A DNA stretch of 58,319 bases from Verrucomicrobiota bacterium. GTDB taxonomy: Bacteria > Verrucomicrobiota > Verrucomicrobiia > Chthoniobacterales > UBA6821. The position numbers and the translations under genes are program-made. Numbering within the stretch: the first letter of the stretch is position 1; every line of letters starts with the position of its first letter. Location of the stretch: NCBI GenBank assembly GCA_021413925.1, contig JAIOPL010000019.1, forward strand, positions 1-58,319, read 5' to 3'. Below are positions 50,584-58,319 of the stretch, in pieces. Below the pieces are notes generated by a model, which was given only the letters and a program-made list of their open reading frames with translations, was not told where the DNA came from and ran no database searches.

Positions 50584-53153
50584 TGTCCAAGCAACACAAC
50601 GGCTCTCTAGCAATCCAGGACGAGAACCTGGCGCTGCGGGAAAGACTGGCTGAGGCGGAGCAAACCCTGGAGGCCATACGCAGTGGTCGAGTGGATGCGC
50701 TGGTGGCATCGGTCAATGGCGAAGAACGCATCTTCACACTCGAGGGTGAAGATCGCTCTTACCGGATTCTGATCGAGGCGATGCAACAGGGCGCGCTGAT
50801 CACAAGCACTAGTGGGCTGATTCTGTATGCCAACCACAGCTTTGCCGGCATGCTCAAGGCCCCGCTTGAGAAGGTGATCGGTTCCCTTGTTTCCGACTGG
50901 ATCGCGCCGCAGAGTCAAGACGTACTGACTTCGCTGCTCCACCTGACTCCTGGTGCGAAACAGAATAGCGAGCTACTGCTGAAGGGCATCGATAACACAG
51001 AGGTACCAGTACTTCTTTCTGCAGGGAAGCAGGGGCTGAACGGGGATTCGGATCAGCTCTGGATGGCGATTACAGACCTGAGTGAAGTGATCGCAAGAAA
51101 GATAAAAGACGCAAAAGCGCTGGCCCAGCTCGGCGTCGACAAGAAACTGGCCGCTGCGGCACTGCAAACCCTGAACTACACGCGCAGTCTTATCGAGGCG
51201 AGCCTCGACCCGCTGGTCGCCATCAACCCCGATGGGATAATCACCGATGTGAATGAAGCCACCATAAAGATCACCGGACGGTCCCGCTCGGAGCTGGTCG
51301 GCGTTGATTTCTCGAGTTACTTCACCGACCCCGATGCGGCGCGTAGTGTTTATAAGCAGGTCTTCGAGGAGGGTTTCGTGAAAGACTTTCCACTAACTAT
51401 TCGCAGCTCCGATGGCCATGTCACCGATGTGCTCTACAACGCCAGCCTCTACCGTGATAAACATGGTCAGGTGAAGGGTGTATTGGCCGCAGCACGCGAC
51501 ATCACCGAGAGAAAGAAGGCTGAAATGACCGCCAGCCGCCTGGCTGCCATCGTCGAATCCTCGGATGATGCCATCCTGGGATTGGAACTGGATGGGACGA
51601 TCACCAGCTGGAATCACGGGGCGGAACTGCTGTTCGGCTACTCTGCCTGCGAGATGATGGGAGCTTCCAACTTGAAGCTGATCCCGCAGGAGTATCACGC
51701 TGAAGAGCATGATATTCTGGAGAAGATCGGACGTGGCGAATCAGTGCTACACAAGGATACCGAGCGTTTGACCAAGCAGGGAGAACGGATCCATGTCTCT
51801 CTCACGGCGTCGCCCATCAAGAATGCCGTCGGCCAGGTTATCGGTGTCTCGAAAGTGGCTCACGACATCAGCGAGCGCAAACATGCCGAAGCTGAAATCC
51901 TCAAGCTCAACTCCGAATTGGAACAACGAGTCAAGGAACGCACCCTGGCCCTGACTGTGAGCGAAGAACGCCTGCGCATGGCCGCCTTGTCTGCCGACAT
52001 TGGAATCTGGGATTGGGATCTCGAGAGCAATAAAGTCTCTTGGGACAGGCTGATGTTCTCAATCTACGGGATGCCGGAGACTGGGAACAGCGTCATCAGA
52101 TATGAGGATTGGAAAAGCCATGTGCACCCGGACGACGTGGAGAAGCAGGAATCCTTACTTCTCCAGCTCATTGAGAAGCAGGGGCATCAACAGCGGGAAT
52201 TTCGGATTATCCGGGATTCGGACCATGCCATACGGATCATTCGAGCCTCCGACGCCACTGTCATAGGGGAGCATGGGAAGACGATTCGCATCGTCGGTAT
52301 CAATGTCGACATCACCGAAGGGATGGAAATGGTGGGTGAGATTCGCAATCTGAACGCTAGTCTCTCGAACCGCGCCGAGGAATTGGAGGCCTCGGTAAAG
52401 GAGCTCGATTCCTTCTCCTACTCGGTCTCACACGATCTGAGAGCCCCGTTGCGAGCCATCGATGGGTTTTCACGCATCGTCGAGGAGGACTACGCACCCA
52501 AGCTCGATGACGAGGGAAGACGCCTGATCGGTGTGATCCGTGGCGAGGCTCATCGGATGGGCCGCCTCATTGACGATCTTCTGGCCTTCTCCCGTCTCGG
52601 CCGACTGAAGGGCGAGGCGGTGACGATCGACATGAGAACGATGGCCCAAGAGGTTTTTCAGGAGCTGGTGGCACAGGAACCAGGACGCACGATCCACCTC
52701 AACCTGCATCCGATCCCGCCAGCCTTCGGCACGGAGGCAATGATCAGGCAACTCTGGGTCAATCTGATCGGGAATGCTGTGAAGTTCACCATGAATCGGG
52801 AGGTGGCCGAGGTCGAAATCGGCGTCATGCCGGGAGAGGATACTGAACATGGTGATGAGCTGAACAAGGGCCAACACGTTGAGAAGATTTATTTCATCAG
52901 GGACAACGGCGCGGGCTTCGACATGCGCTATGTCGACAAGCTCTTCGGTGTCTTCCAGAGGCTCCACAGCAAGGAGGAGTTCCCCGGAACCGGCGTGGGG
53001 TTGGCACTGGCCCAACGGATCGTCAATCGTCATGGGGGACGAGTCTGGGCCAAGGGTGAAGTGGACAAGGGGGCGACCTTTTTCTTCACCATCCCTGATA
53101 ACGGGAACCATGCAACCACCGTTCCACAATCATCCATTAAACCAACATCATGA
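50583..53153 (+). CDS. Multi-PAS sensor histidine kinase
   Basis: Kinase of 856 residues without membrane spans. Four PAS-like segments are visible (about residues 55-170, 200-315, 325-440 with [20 protein letters not shown], 465-580), joined by coiled coils such as [20 protein letters not shown]. The HisKA domain has [20 protein letters not shown] with the phospho-His near residue 617, followed by an HATPase with [18 protein letters not shown] and [12 protein letters not shown]. It resembles bacteriophytochrome-type kinases lacking the chromophore domain. It is translationally coupled on both sides and probably phosphorylates the Rcp1-like receiver; KaiC/KaiB may feed into it. Confidence 0.92.
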   Translation: MSKQHNGSLAIQDENLALRERLAEAEQTLEAIRSGRVDALVASVNGEERIFTLEGEDRSYRILIEAMQQGALITSTSGLILYANHSFAGMLKAPLEKVIGSLVSDWIAPQSQDVLTSLLHLTPGAKQNSELLLKGIDNTEVPVLLSAGKQGLNGDSDQLWMAITDLSEVIARKIKDAKALAQLGVDKKLAAAALQTLNYTRSLIEASLDPLVAINPDGIITDVNEATIKITGRSRSELVGVDFSSYFTDPDAARSVYKQVFEEGFVKDFPLTIRSSDGHVTDVLYNASLYRDKHGQVKGVLAAARDITERKKAEMTASRLAAIVESSDDAILGLELDGTITSWNHGAELLFGYSACEMMGASNLKLIPQEYHAEEHDILEKIGRGESVLHKDTERLTKQGERIHVSLTASPIKNAVGQVIGVSKVAHDISERKHAEAEILKLNSELEQRVKERTLALTVSEERLRMAALSADIGIWDWDLESNKVSWDRLMFSIYGMPETGNSVIRYEDWKSHVHPDDVEKQESLLLQLIEKQGHQQREFRIIRDSDHAIRIIRASDATVIGEHGKTIRIVGINVDITEGMEMVGEIRNLNASLSNRAEELEASVKELDSFSYSVSHDLRAPLRAIDGFSRIVEEDYAPKLDDEGRRLIGVIRGEAHRMGRLIDDLLAFSRLGRLKGEAVTIDMRTMAQEVFQELVAQEPGRTIHLNLHPIPPAFGTEAMIRQLWVNLIGNAVKFTMNREVAEVEIGVMPGEDTEHGDELNKGQHVEKIYFIRDNGAGFDMRYVDKLFGVFQRLHSKEEFPGTGVGLALAQRIVNRHGGRVWAKGEVDKGATFFFTIPDNGNHATTVPQSSIKPTS

Positions 53154-53605
53154 ACTGCAAATCCACCGACATCCTGATCGTCGAGGACAATCCGAACGAT
53201 GCTCTCCTCACCATCCGTAGCCTCAAGGAGCACAATCTGGCCAATAACATCGTCCATGTCAGGGATGGTCAAGAGGCCCTAGATTATCTCTTTGCAGAGG
53301 GGGGCTACAGCGACCGGGATCCCCTGAACCTCCCCAAGGCTATCCTGCTTGATCTAAAACTTCCCAAACTGGACGGCCTCCAGGTCCTGGCCAGAATCCG
53401 AGGTGACGAACGGATGAAGTGCGTGCCTGTCGTGATCCTTACCTCCTCTCAGGAGGAAGGGGACCTGGTTAAATCTTACAAGCTCGGCGCCAACAGCTAC
53501 ATCGTGAAGCCAGTGGAGTTTGAGAGTTTCTCAGCCGCCATCAAACAACTGGGTTTCTACTGGCTCCTGCTCAACAAGCTGCCCGTTCAAACCGCAATAC
53601 CATGA
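53150..53605 (+). CDS. Rcp1-like single-domain response regulator
   Basis: Stand-alone receiver of 151 residues. [20 protein letters not shown] holds the acidic pocket, [14 protein letters not shown] the phospho-Asp, LTSSQEE the Ser/Thr and VKPVEF the Lys. The extended helix 4 and [17 protein letters not shown] loop are typical of Rcp1-type regulators partnered with phytochrome-like kinases. It overlaps the kinase and the next gene by four bases each (ATGA), so the three are made together. No output domain: it likely passes phosphate on or binds another protein. Confidence 0.93.
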   Translation: MNCKSTDILIVEDNPNDALLTIRSLKEHNLANNIVHVRDGQEALDYLFAEGGYSDRDPLNLPKAILLDLKLPKLDGLQVLARIRGDERMKCVPVVILTSSQEEGDLVKSYKLGANSYIVKPVEFESFSAAIKQLGFYWLLLNKLPVQTAIP

Positions 53606-55347
53606 ACCACATGACAGGCAAAACTATCAGGATACTCATGTTGGAGGATTCGGACTTCGACGCAGAACTGGTGATCAGGGAACTCCGTAAGGGGGGGCTC
53701 GACTTCGTCTGGCACCGGGTACAGACCCGGGAGGAATACCGGCTGGCACTCAAGAGCTTCCTGCCAGACCTCATCCTGGTCGACTACAAGCTACCCGATT
53801 TCGACGGTGGTCAGGCCATCGTCATGGCCAAGGAGATCTGTCCAGGTGTGCCGGCGATCGTCGTGACGGGAGCGGTCGGTGAGGATACGGCCGTGGAGCT
53901 CTTCAAGAAAGGTGCCACCGACTTCGTGCTCAAGGATAGGATATCGGGACGGTTACTCGGAGCTGTCGAGAGGGCGATCGCGGAGTCCATCAACCGCATA
54001 GCGAGGCGTCAGGCCGAGGAGCAGCAATCACAGCTCAATGCGGAACTCCGGCGCCTGGCCACCCACGACCCACTGACCGGAGCGGCTTCACGGACACTTC
54101 TTCTGGAGAAGGTTGAGGAAGCCATTGCCGGGATCAATCCGCAAGCTCCCGAAACGGCCTTCTTCTCGATTGATCTGGATAGCTTCAAGCAACTCAATGC
54201 CACCTACGGGGCGAACTTGGCCGACCAGGTCCTAGTTGAGACCGCGCGGAGGCTGAACGCACTCTGCGGACTGAATGATCTGGTCGGCAATCTCGGGGGT
54301 GACAAATTCTTCCTACTTCTGCGTCGTGCCGGGTTGGAACAAGAGTTGCCCGCTCTTCTGAAAAAGATTGAGAGCTGCTTTGGGCGGCCTTTCCATCTCA
54401 GGAACCTCGACATCACAGTCGACGCCTCGATCGGCGGGGTAATCCTCAGAATCCCCGGGGAGACCACGGCCAATATCCTCGCCCAGTGCGAGGAGGCCAT
54501 GAGACAGGTCAAACTCGGTAAACACGAAGGCATCTTCATGGTGGATGAACGCATCATCAAGGAGCTGAAACGACGCAGCCTGCTGGATAACGAGATCATT
54601 GAGGGAGTGAAAACCAAGAGTCTCTTTCTCCTCTTCCAGCCGATCGTCAGCCTGGAAACAGGCAAGATCCACGGGGCGGAGGGATTGCTGCGATTCCGTC
54701 AGAAGGACGGCTCCGTCCTGCCTGCGGCGGAATTCATGGATGCTCTAATCCGCACAACCTCCCTCTCCCTAATGGATGAAGCCGTTATCTCCAACTTCCT
54801 CGACTCCAGCAGGGGTCAGATCGAACCGCTACTCCAGAGAAAGGATTTCCGATTTTCATTCAACATATCCCCCGGCATCCTGGCTAACGTGGGTTATGCG
54901 GAGAAGATTCTTGCCCAGATCTCAAAGGGGGGCGCCAATCCCAACTCCTTCACCCTCGAGATCCTCGAGGAGGGACTCATGCCGACGAACGGTACGGTGA
55001 GGGAGAACCTGTCGATTCTGCAACAAGCGGGCATCCATGTCGCCGTCGATGATTTCGGTATCGGCTACAGCAATCTAGTGAGACTCTCCCGACTCCCGAT
55101 CAATGAGCTGAAAATCCCGAGGGAGTTGATCGGCGGCATCAAGTCGGGCGATGCGAGGTTGAAAGCCGTACTCGAAACCATCGTCGGTATTGCGAAATAC
55201 CTCGGTCTTCTAATCGTCGCCGAGGGAGTCGAGGAGCAGGTTGAGGCAGACCATCTCCGCGCTCTTGGTTGCCAATACGCCCAGGGCTATCTCTATGGGA
55301 AAGCAATGCCGCTTGAAGAGCTGATGACGCTCATCGGAAGTCACTAA
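53602..55347 (+). CDS. Receiver-(degenerate GGDEF)-EAL response regulator
   Basis: Output protein of 581 residues. The receiver (1-125) is canonical: [28 protein letters not shown] with phospho-Asp, [10 protein letters not shown] and LKDRIS. The GGDEF domain (~150-310) has GGDKF in place of GGDEF and therefore probably lacks cyclase activity. The EAL domain (~320-575) keeps [41 protein letters not shown] and QGYLYGKA, so c-di-GMP phosphodiesterase activity is plausible; the usual K-I-D reads K-I-P. It is the terminal gene of the operon and its most likely signal output. Confidence 0.92.
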   Translation: MNHMTGKTIRILMLEDSDFDAELVIRELRKGGLDFVWHRVQTREEYRLALKSFLPDLILVDYKLPDFDGGQAIVMAKEICPGVPAIVVTGAVGEDTAVELFKKGATDFVLKDRISGRLLGAVERAIAESINRIARRQAEEQQSQLNAELRRLATHDPLTGAASRTLLLEKVEEAIAGINPQAPETAFFSIDLDSFKQLNATYGANLADQVLVETARRLNALCGLNDLVGNLGGDKFFLLLRRAGLEQELPALLKKIESCFGRPFHLRNLDITVDASIGGVILRIPGETTANILAQCEEAMRQVKLGKHEGIFMVDERIIKELKRRSLLDNEIIEGVKTKSLFLLFQPIVSLETGKIHGAEGLLRFRQKDGSVLPAAEFMDALIRTTSLSLMDEAVISNFLDSSRGQIEPLLQRKDFRFSFNISPGILANVGYAEKILAQISKGGANPNSFTLEILEEGLMPTNGTVRENLSILQQAGIHVAVDDFGIGYSNLVRLSRLPINELKIPRELIGGIKSGDARLKAVLETIVGIAKYLGLLIVAEGVEEQVEADHLRALGCQYAQGYLYGKAMPLEELMTLIGSH

Positions 55348-55425
55348 GGCTATTGCTTCGCCCTCATGGGGAACTAAGCGTTTCTACCAATTGAAGGCTC
55401 ATCCTGCCCGGAGGATGATCTCCTT

Positions 55426-56154
55426 ATGACGGAAAATCATAATGACCTCTTCAGCGAAGAGGAATTCAACACGGAAGCTCATATCCCCATCTTGGGCCCC
55501 GAGACTTACCTGCTTGCCGACTGGAAGATGCCTCCCCATGCGCGGGGTGTTGTCCTCTTTGCCCACGGTAGCGGGAGCAGTAGGCACAGTCTGCGCAACA
55601 GGGCTGTCGCCAGGTATCTGGTCAGTCGTGGCATCGGGACCTTCCTCCTAGATCTCCTGACCGCGGAGGAGGAGCGGGTCGATAACGTAACACGAGATTT
55701 CCGTTTCGATATTCAACTGCTAGCCAAGCGACTCGTGATGGCAACGCGCTGGATACGCTCTCAACCGGTGACCAGCGAGCTGCCCCTCGGTTACTTCGGG
55801 GCCAGCACCGGCGCAGCAGCAGCACTCGTGGCCGCGGCAAAACTGCAGGATGAGATAGCGGCTGTGGTCTCCCGAGGAGGGCGACCCGATCTTGCCGGGA
55901 GCGCCCTCGCCGATGTCAACTCCCCCACCCTTCTGATCGTGGGAGGAAATGACACGGAGGTGGAGGTTCTCAATAGGCGGGCCTTGGCAAAGCTCTCATG
56001 CAGCAAGAAGCTCTCGATTATCCCGGGGGCGACTCATCTCTTCGTGGAACCGGGAACTCTCGAACAGGTTGAGGTCCTCGCAGCCAACTGGTTTCTGAAA
56101 CAATTCGCCGTCCATGAACCCGTGACTATGAGCACGGGAGGGAGGATCCGGTGA
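55426..56154 (+). CDS. Alpha/beta hydrolase, dienelactone hydrolase-like
   Basis: Soluble hydrolase of 242 residues. GVVLFAHGSGSSRHSLRNRA holds the oxyanion region, the nucleophile is Ser in LGYFGASTGAAAAL, the acid is Asp in LLIVGGNDTEV, and the His in PGATHLFVEPG completes the triad. Often annotated as DeoR-like or dienelactone hydrolase family. It is the first gene of a three-gene operon; its stop overlaps the next start. Reaction unknown. Confidence 0.85.
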   Translation: MTENHNDLFSEEEFNTEAHIPILGPETYLLADWKMPPHARGVVLFAHGSGSSRHSLRNRAVARYLVSRGIGTFLLDLLTAEEERVDNVTRDFRFDIQLLAKRLVMATRWIRSQPVTSELPLGYFGASTGAAAALVAAAKLQDEIAAVVSRGGRPDLAGSALADVNSPTLLIVGGNDTEVEVLNRRALAKLSCSKKLSIIPGATHLFVEPGTLEQVEVLAANWFLKQFAVHEPVTMSTGGRIR

Positions 56155-56816
56155 TGCGATTCCACGACAGAAAGGAGGCGGGTCAACTACTGGCACTGGA
56201 GCTGGCGTGCTACAAGGATCGTAGAGACGTGCTCATCCTTGCACTGCCACGAGGAGGAGTTCCGGTGGCCCATGAGATCGCCTCAGTGCTCCATTGCCCA
56301 CTCGACGTACTGGTGGTGAGGAAGCTGGGTGTTCCAGGACACGAAGAGATGGCCATGGGTGCCATCGCCACGGGGGGAATCCGCCTGATCAATCCTGACA
56401 TTGTTTCCGCTCTCGGAATCACTCCCCAAGCCGTCGAGTCTGTCGAGCGCAAGGAAGAGGCGGAACTTGTTCGCCGTGAAAGAACCTACCGGGGAAACCT
56501 CGGGCTACTAGACCCCAGCGAGAAGATAATCATTCTGGTCGATGACGGCATTGCCACGGGAGCGACCATGCAGGCGGCGATCGCCTCACTGAAACAGCGC
56601 CATGTCAGGAAGATCATCGTGGCTTCTCCCGTAGCCCCTCACTCGGTGGTCTTATCACTCCGTCGCGTGGCAGACGACGTGGTCACGGTGTTGACTCCGG
56701 AAGACTTCGGCGGTGTGGGACGTTGGTATGAGGATTTCTCCCAAACCTCCGATGAGGAAGTGCAGCAGCTACTAGAGGCTGACCATGAGAGCTCTCTAAC
56801 CACACACCATCCATGA
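56151..56816 (+). CDS. Type I phosphoribosyltransferase family protein
   Basis: Protein of 221 residues with the PRPP-binding motif IILVDDGIATGATM near residue 128 and the N-terminal ALPRGGVPVAHEIA segment. This subgroup (often fused to or beside hydrolases) is common in environmental bacteria; its substrate is not known, and it may act on a base or be a regulator. It overlaps its neighbours by four bases on each side, so its product is needed in step with the hydrolase and the esterase-family protein. Confidence 0.88.
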   Translation: MMRFHDRKEAGQLLALELACYKDRRDVLILALPRGGVPVAHEIASVLHCPLDVLVVRKLGVPGHEEMAMGAIATGGIRLINPDIVSALGITPQAVESVERKEEAELVRRERTYRGNLGLLDPSEKIIILVDDGIATGATMQAAIASLKQRHVRKIIVASPVAPHSVVLSLRRVADDVVTVLTPEDFGGVGRWYEDFSQTSDEEVQQLLEADHESSLTTHHP

Positions 56817-58168
56817 AAACTGAGACTGAGATCCTTCGAAAATCGGTAATTCCCCTCACCGGCGGCCCTGCTGATTTTGATCACCTGATTGAACGGGCGC
56901 GGGACAAGCGGGTGGTCCTTCTCGGGGAGGCCTCCCACGGAACCCATGAGTTCTACAAAGTTCGCGCCGAGATCACGAAACGGCTGATTCGCGATCTCGG
57001 ATTCAATGCGGTCGCTATCGAGGGAGACTGGCCCGATGCCTACAGGGTGAACCGCTTCGTGCAGGGAGCAGGAGGCGATCCGGAGGCCATCGATGCGCTC
57101 GGGGGATTTAAACGGTTCCCCCAATGGATGTGGCGCAATAGCGATGTCCTCGATTTTATAGGTTGGCTTAGGAACTGGAATGGATCTGTCGATGACGACC
57201 ATCGGAAGGGACATCATGACGGGAAATTCGCAACGGGGTTTTACGGTCTGGATCTTTACAGTCTGAACGCCTCAATGAAGGCTGTGATTGATTCCCTCAA
57301 AAAGATCGATCCGGCGGCAGCGAATCGGGTGGCCTCGCATTACTCATGTTTCGACCATTATGACAGCGACACCCAGCGCTACGGCCTCCTGGCCGGATCA
57401 GGAATGTCCGAGAGCTGCAAGCAGCAGGTAATGGCCGCGATCGCTGAACTCCAAGTCCGAAGAGAATCGTATCTGGGGCGGGACGGCATACGTGCAGCCG
57501 ATGATTTCTTCGATGCCGATCAGAATGCACGTCTCGTCCATGACGCGGAGGAATACTACCGCACGATGTTCCGCCACGATGTCTCCTCGTGGAATCTCCG
57601 CGACAAGCACATGATGCAGACGCTGCTACTCTTAATACACCATCTCAAGCAGACCCGACTCAGGGCGAAGGTGGTGGTCTGGGCCCACAATTCCCATCTT
57701 GGCAATGCCTCCGCCACCTCGATGAAGCAACGGGGGGAATTCAATATCGGACAGCTTGTCCGGGATCATTTCCAGGAAGAGGCGCTTTCGGTTGGATTCA
57801 CGACGCATCACGGAACGGTCACGGCTTCTTCCGACTGGGATGGCCCAGCAGAGCGCAAGCGGGTCAGGGCGGCGCTCCCGGACAGTTACGAACAATTCTT
57901 TCACGAAACAGGCATCCCCAACTTCTGGCTCGATTGCCACGCCGATTCGAAGGTCGAGCAGATCCTACGGAACCCGCGTCTGGAGCGTGCCATCGGGGTG
58001 ATCTACCGTCCCGAGACGGAGCGACAGAGCCACTACTTTAGGTCGACGCTGCCCGATCAGTTCGATTGCATTCTTCACTACGATGAGACCAGGGCGGTGG
58101 AACCGCTGGAACGCACCGTGGAATGGACGACGGGCGAAGTCGACGAAACCTACCCCACCGGTCTTTAG
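56813..58168 (+). CDS. Erythromycin esterase family protein
   Basis: Protein of 451 residues of the EreA/EreB-like superfamily. Key parts: VVLLGEASHGTHEFYKVRAE (the His-containing active-site strand), AVAIEGDWPDAYRVN and, later, VVVWAHNSHLGNASATSM. Few members hydrolyse macrolides; the family is diverse and chromosomal members are rarely resistance genes. Coupling to a phosphoribosyltransferase and a hydrolase suggests a metabolic or stress role. Followed by a GCAGAG-type repeat remnant and an IS110 transposase end. Confidence 0.9.
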   Translation: MKTETEILRKSVIPLTGGPADFDHLIERARDKRVVLLGEASHGTHEFYKVRAEITKRLIRDLGFNAVAIEGDWPDAYRVNRFVQGAGGDPEAIDALGGFKRFPQWMWRNSDVLDFIGWLRNWNGSVDDDHRKGHHDGKFATGFYGLDLYSLNASMKAVIDSLKKIDPAAANRVASHYSCFDHYDSDTQRYGLLAGSGMSESCKQQVMAAIAELQVRRESYLGRDGIRAADDFFDADQNARLVHDAEEYYRTMFRHDVSSWNLRDKHMMQTLLLLIHHLKQTRLRAKVVVWAHNSHLGNASATSMKQRGEFNIGQLVRDHFQEEALSVGFTTHHGTVTASSDWDGPAERKRVRAALPDSYEQFFHETGIPNFWLDCHADSKVEQILRNPRLERAIGVIYRPETERQSHYFRSTLPDQFDCILHYDETRAVEPLERTVEWTTGEVDETYPTGL

Positions 58169-58200
58169 TTCTGAGTTTTCCCGCAGAGCAACTGTGGTTT

Positions 58201-58319
58201 TTAGCAAGGGGCGAGTTGTGATTTTTTGATGAGGCATTGGAGGTGGATGAGGAGCTTGCGCATGGCTGCGACGATGGCGCATTTGTAGGGTTTTCCCCTG
58301 TCTCGAAGACCTTGGACAT
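58201..58319 (-). mobile_element. IS110-family transposase, C-terminal part (runs off the window)
   Basis: Read from the window edge on the minus strand, the frame ends ...[20 protein letters not shown] then [12 protein letters not shown] and a TAA at 58201-58203. The motif GKPxKxAxVAxMRKLL is typical of the C-terminus of IS110-type (DEDD) transposases. Only ~39 residues are visible, so integrity of the element cannot be judged. Confidence 0.75.

Noticed and set aside
1-58319. CRISPR arrays or cas genes
   Set aside because: No regularly spaced direct repeats with unique spacers and no Cas-like protein were seen on either strand.

Overview
The window looks like a chromosome segment of a member of the Verrucomicrobiota (PVC group). 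This is inferred, not proven. The reasons are four secreted proteins ending in PEP-CTERM sorting tails, one of them built of autotransporter-associated beta-strand repeats; an RpoD with a long Lys/Ala/Pro-rich N-terminus; a GxxExxY-family remnant set in GCAGAGGCGC-type dispersed repeats; and moderately high GC throughout. No rRNA or ribosomal protein genes are present to confirm it.

Layout. (1) 0.1-9.9 kb holds mixed housekeeping and accessory genes: SulP transporter, PIN/RHH toxin-antitoxin pair, FAH-family hydrolase, methyltransferase, PpnP, a divergent pair of tiny lipoproteins (one entericidin-like), a cupin-like protein, a tandem pair of secreted paralogues and a TauE/SafE exporter. (2) 9.9-20.2 kb holds core genes: dnaG-rpoD (overlapping), an L,D-transpeptidase, hemW overlapping an FAD reductase, and cydAB. 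(3) 20.3-23.1 kb is a giant beta-strand-repeat PEP-CTERM protein. (4) 23,169-30,781 is a 7.6-kb integrative element bounded by a 38-bp direct repeat of the 5' half of a tRNA-Leu(UAA)-like gene. It carries a tyrosine integrase, a RecA/DnaB-like replication ATPase, an iteron-plus-palindrome region, small DNA-binding proteins and several unrecognised genes. (5) 31-35.2 kb holds three more PEP-CTERM genes with similarly arranged 5' leaders. (6) 35.4-45.1 kb starts with two tandem LuxR-type regulators whose phospho-acceptor Asp is Glu. They precede an apparent synthase-dependent exopolysaccharide cluster: sugar epimerase, YaiO-like outer-membrane barrel, membrane-anchored HEAT protein, processive GT2 synthase, UDP-N-acetylhexosamine-type dehydrogenase and a GH16 hydrolase. 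(7) 45.5-55.35 kb is a seven-gene, closely spaced signalling operon: GAF-GGDEF-EAL, KaiC, KaiB, KaiB, PAS histidine kinase, Rcp1-like receiver, and receiver-degenerate GGDEF-EAL. (8) 55.4-58.2 kb is a coupled operon of a dienelactone-hydrolase-like protein, a phosphoribosyltransferase and an erythromycin-esterase-family protein. The window ends in the C-terminus of an IS110-family transposase.

How the parts may work together (inference): the most striking unit is the KaiC/KaiB/KaiB/kinase/receiver module bracketed in one operon by two cyclic-di-GMP enzymes. It lies directly downstream of an exopolysaccharide cluster that has its own non-phosphorylatable-looking regulators. A KaiBC timer or energy sensor feeding a c-di-GMP output that tunes polysaccharide or surface-protein production is a testable model. 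The integrative element has no recognisable virion or conjugation genes and resembles a satellite or small replicative island.
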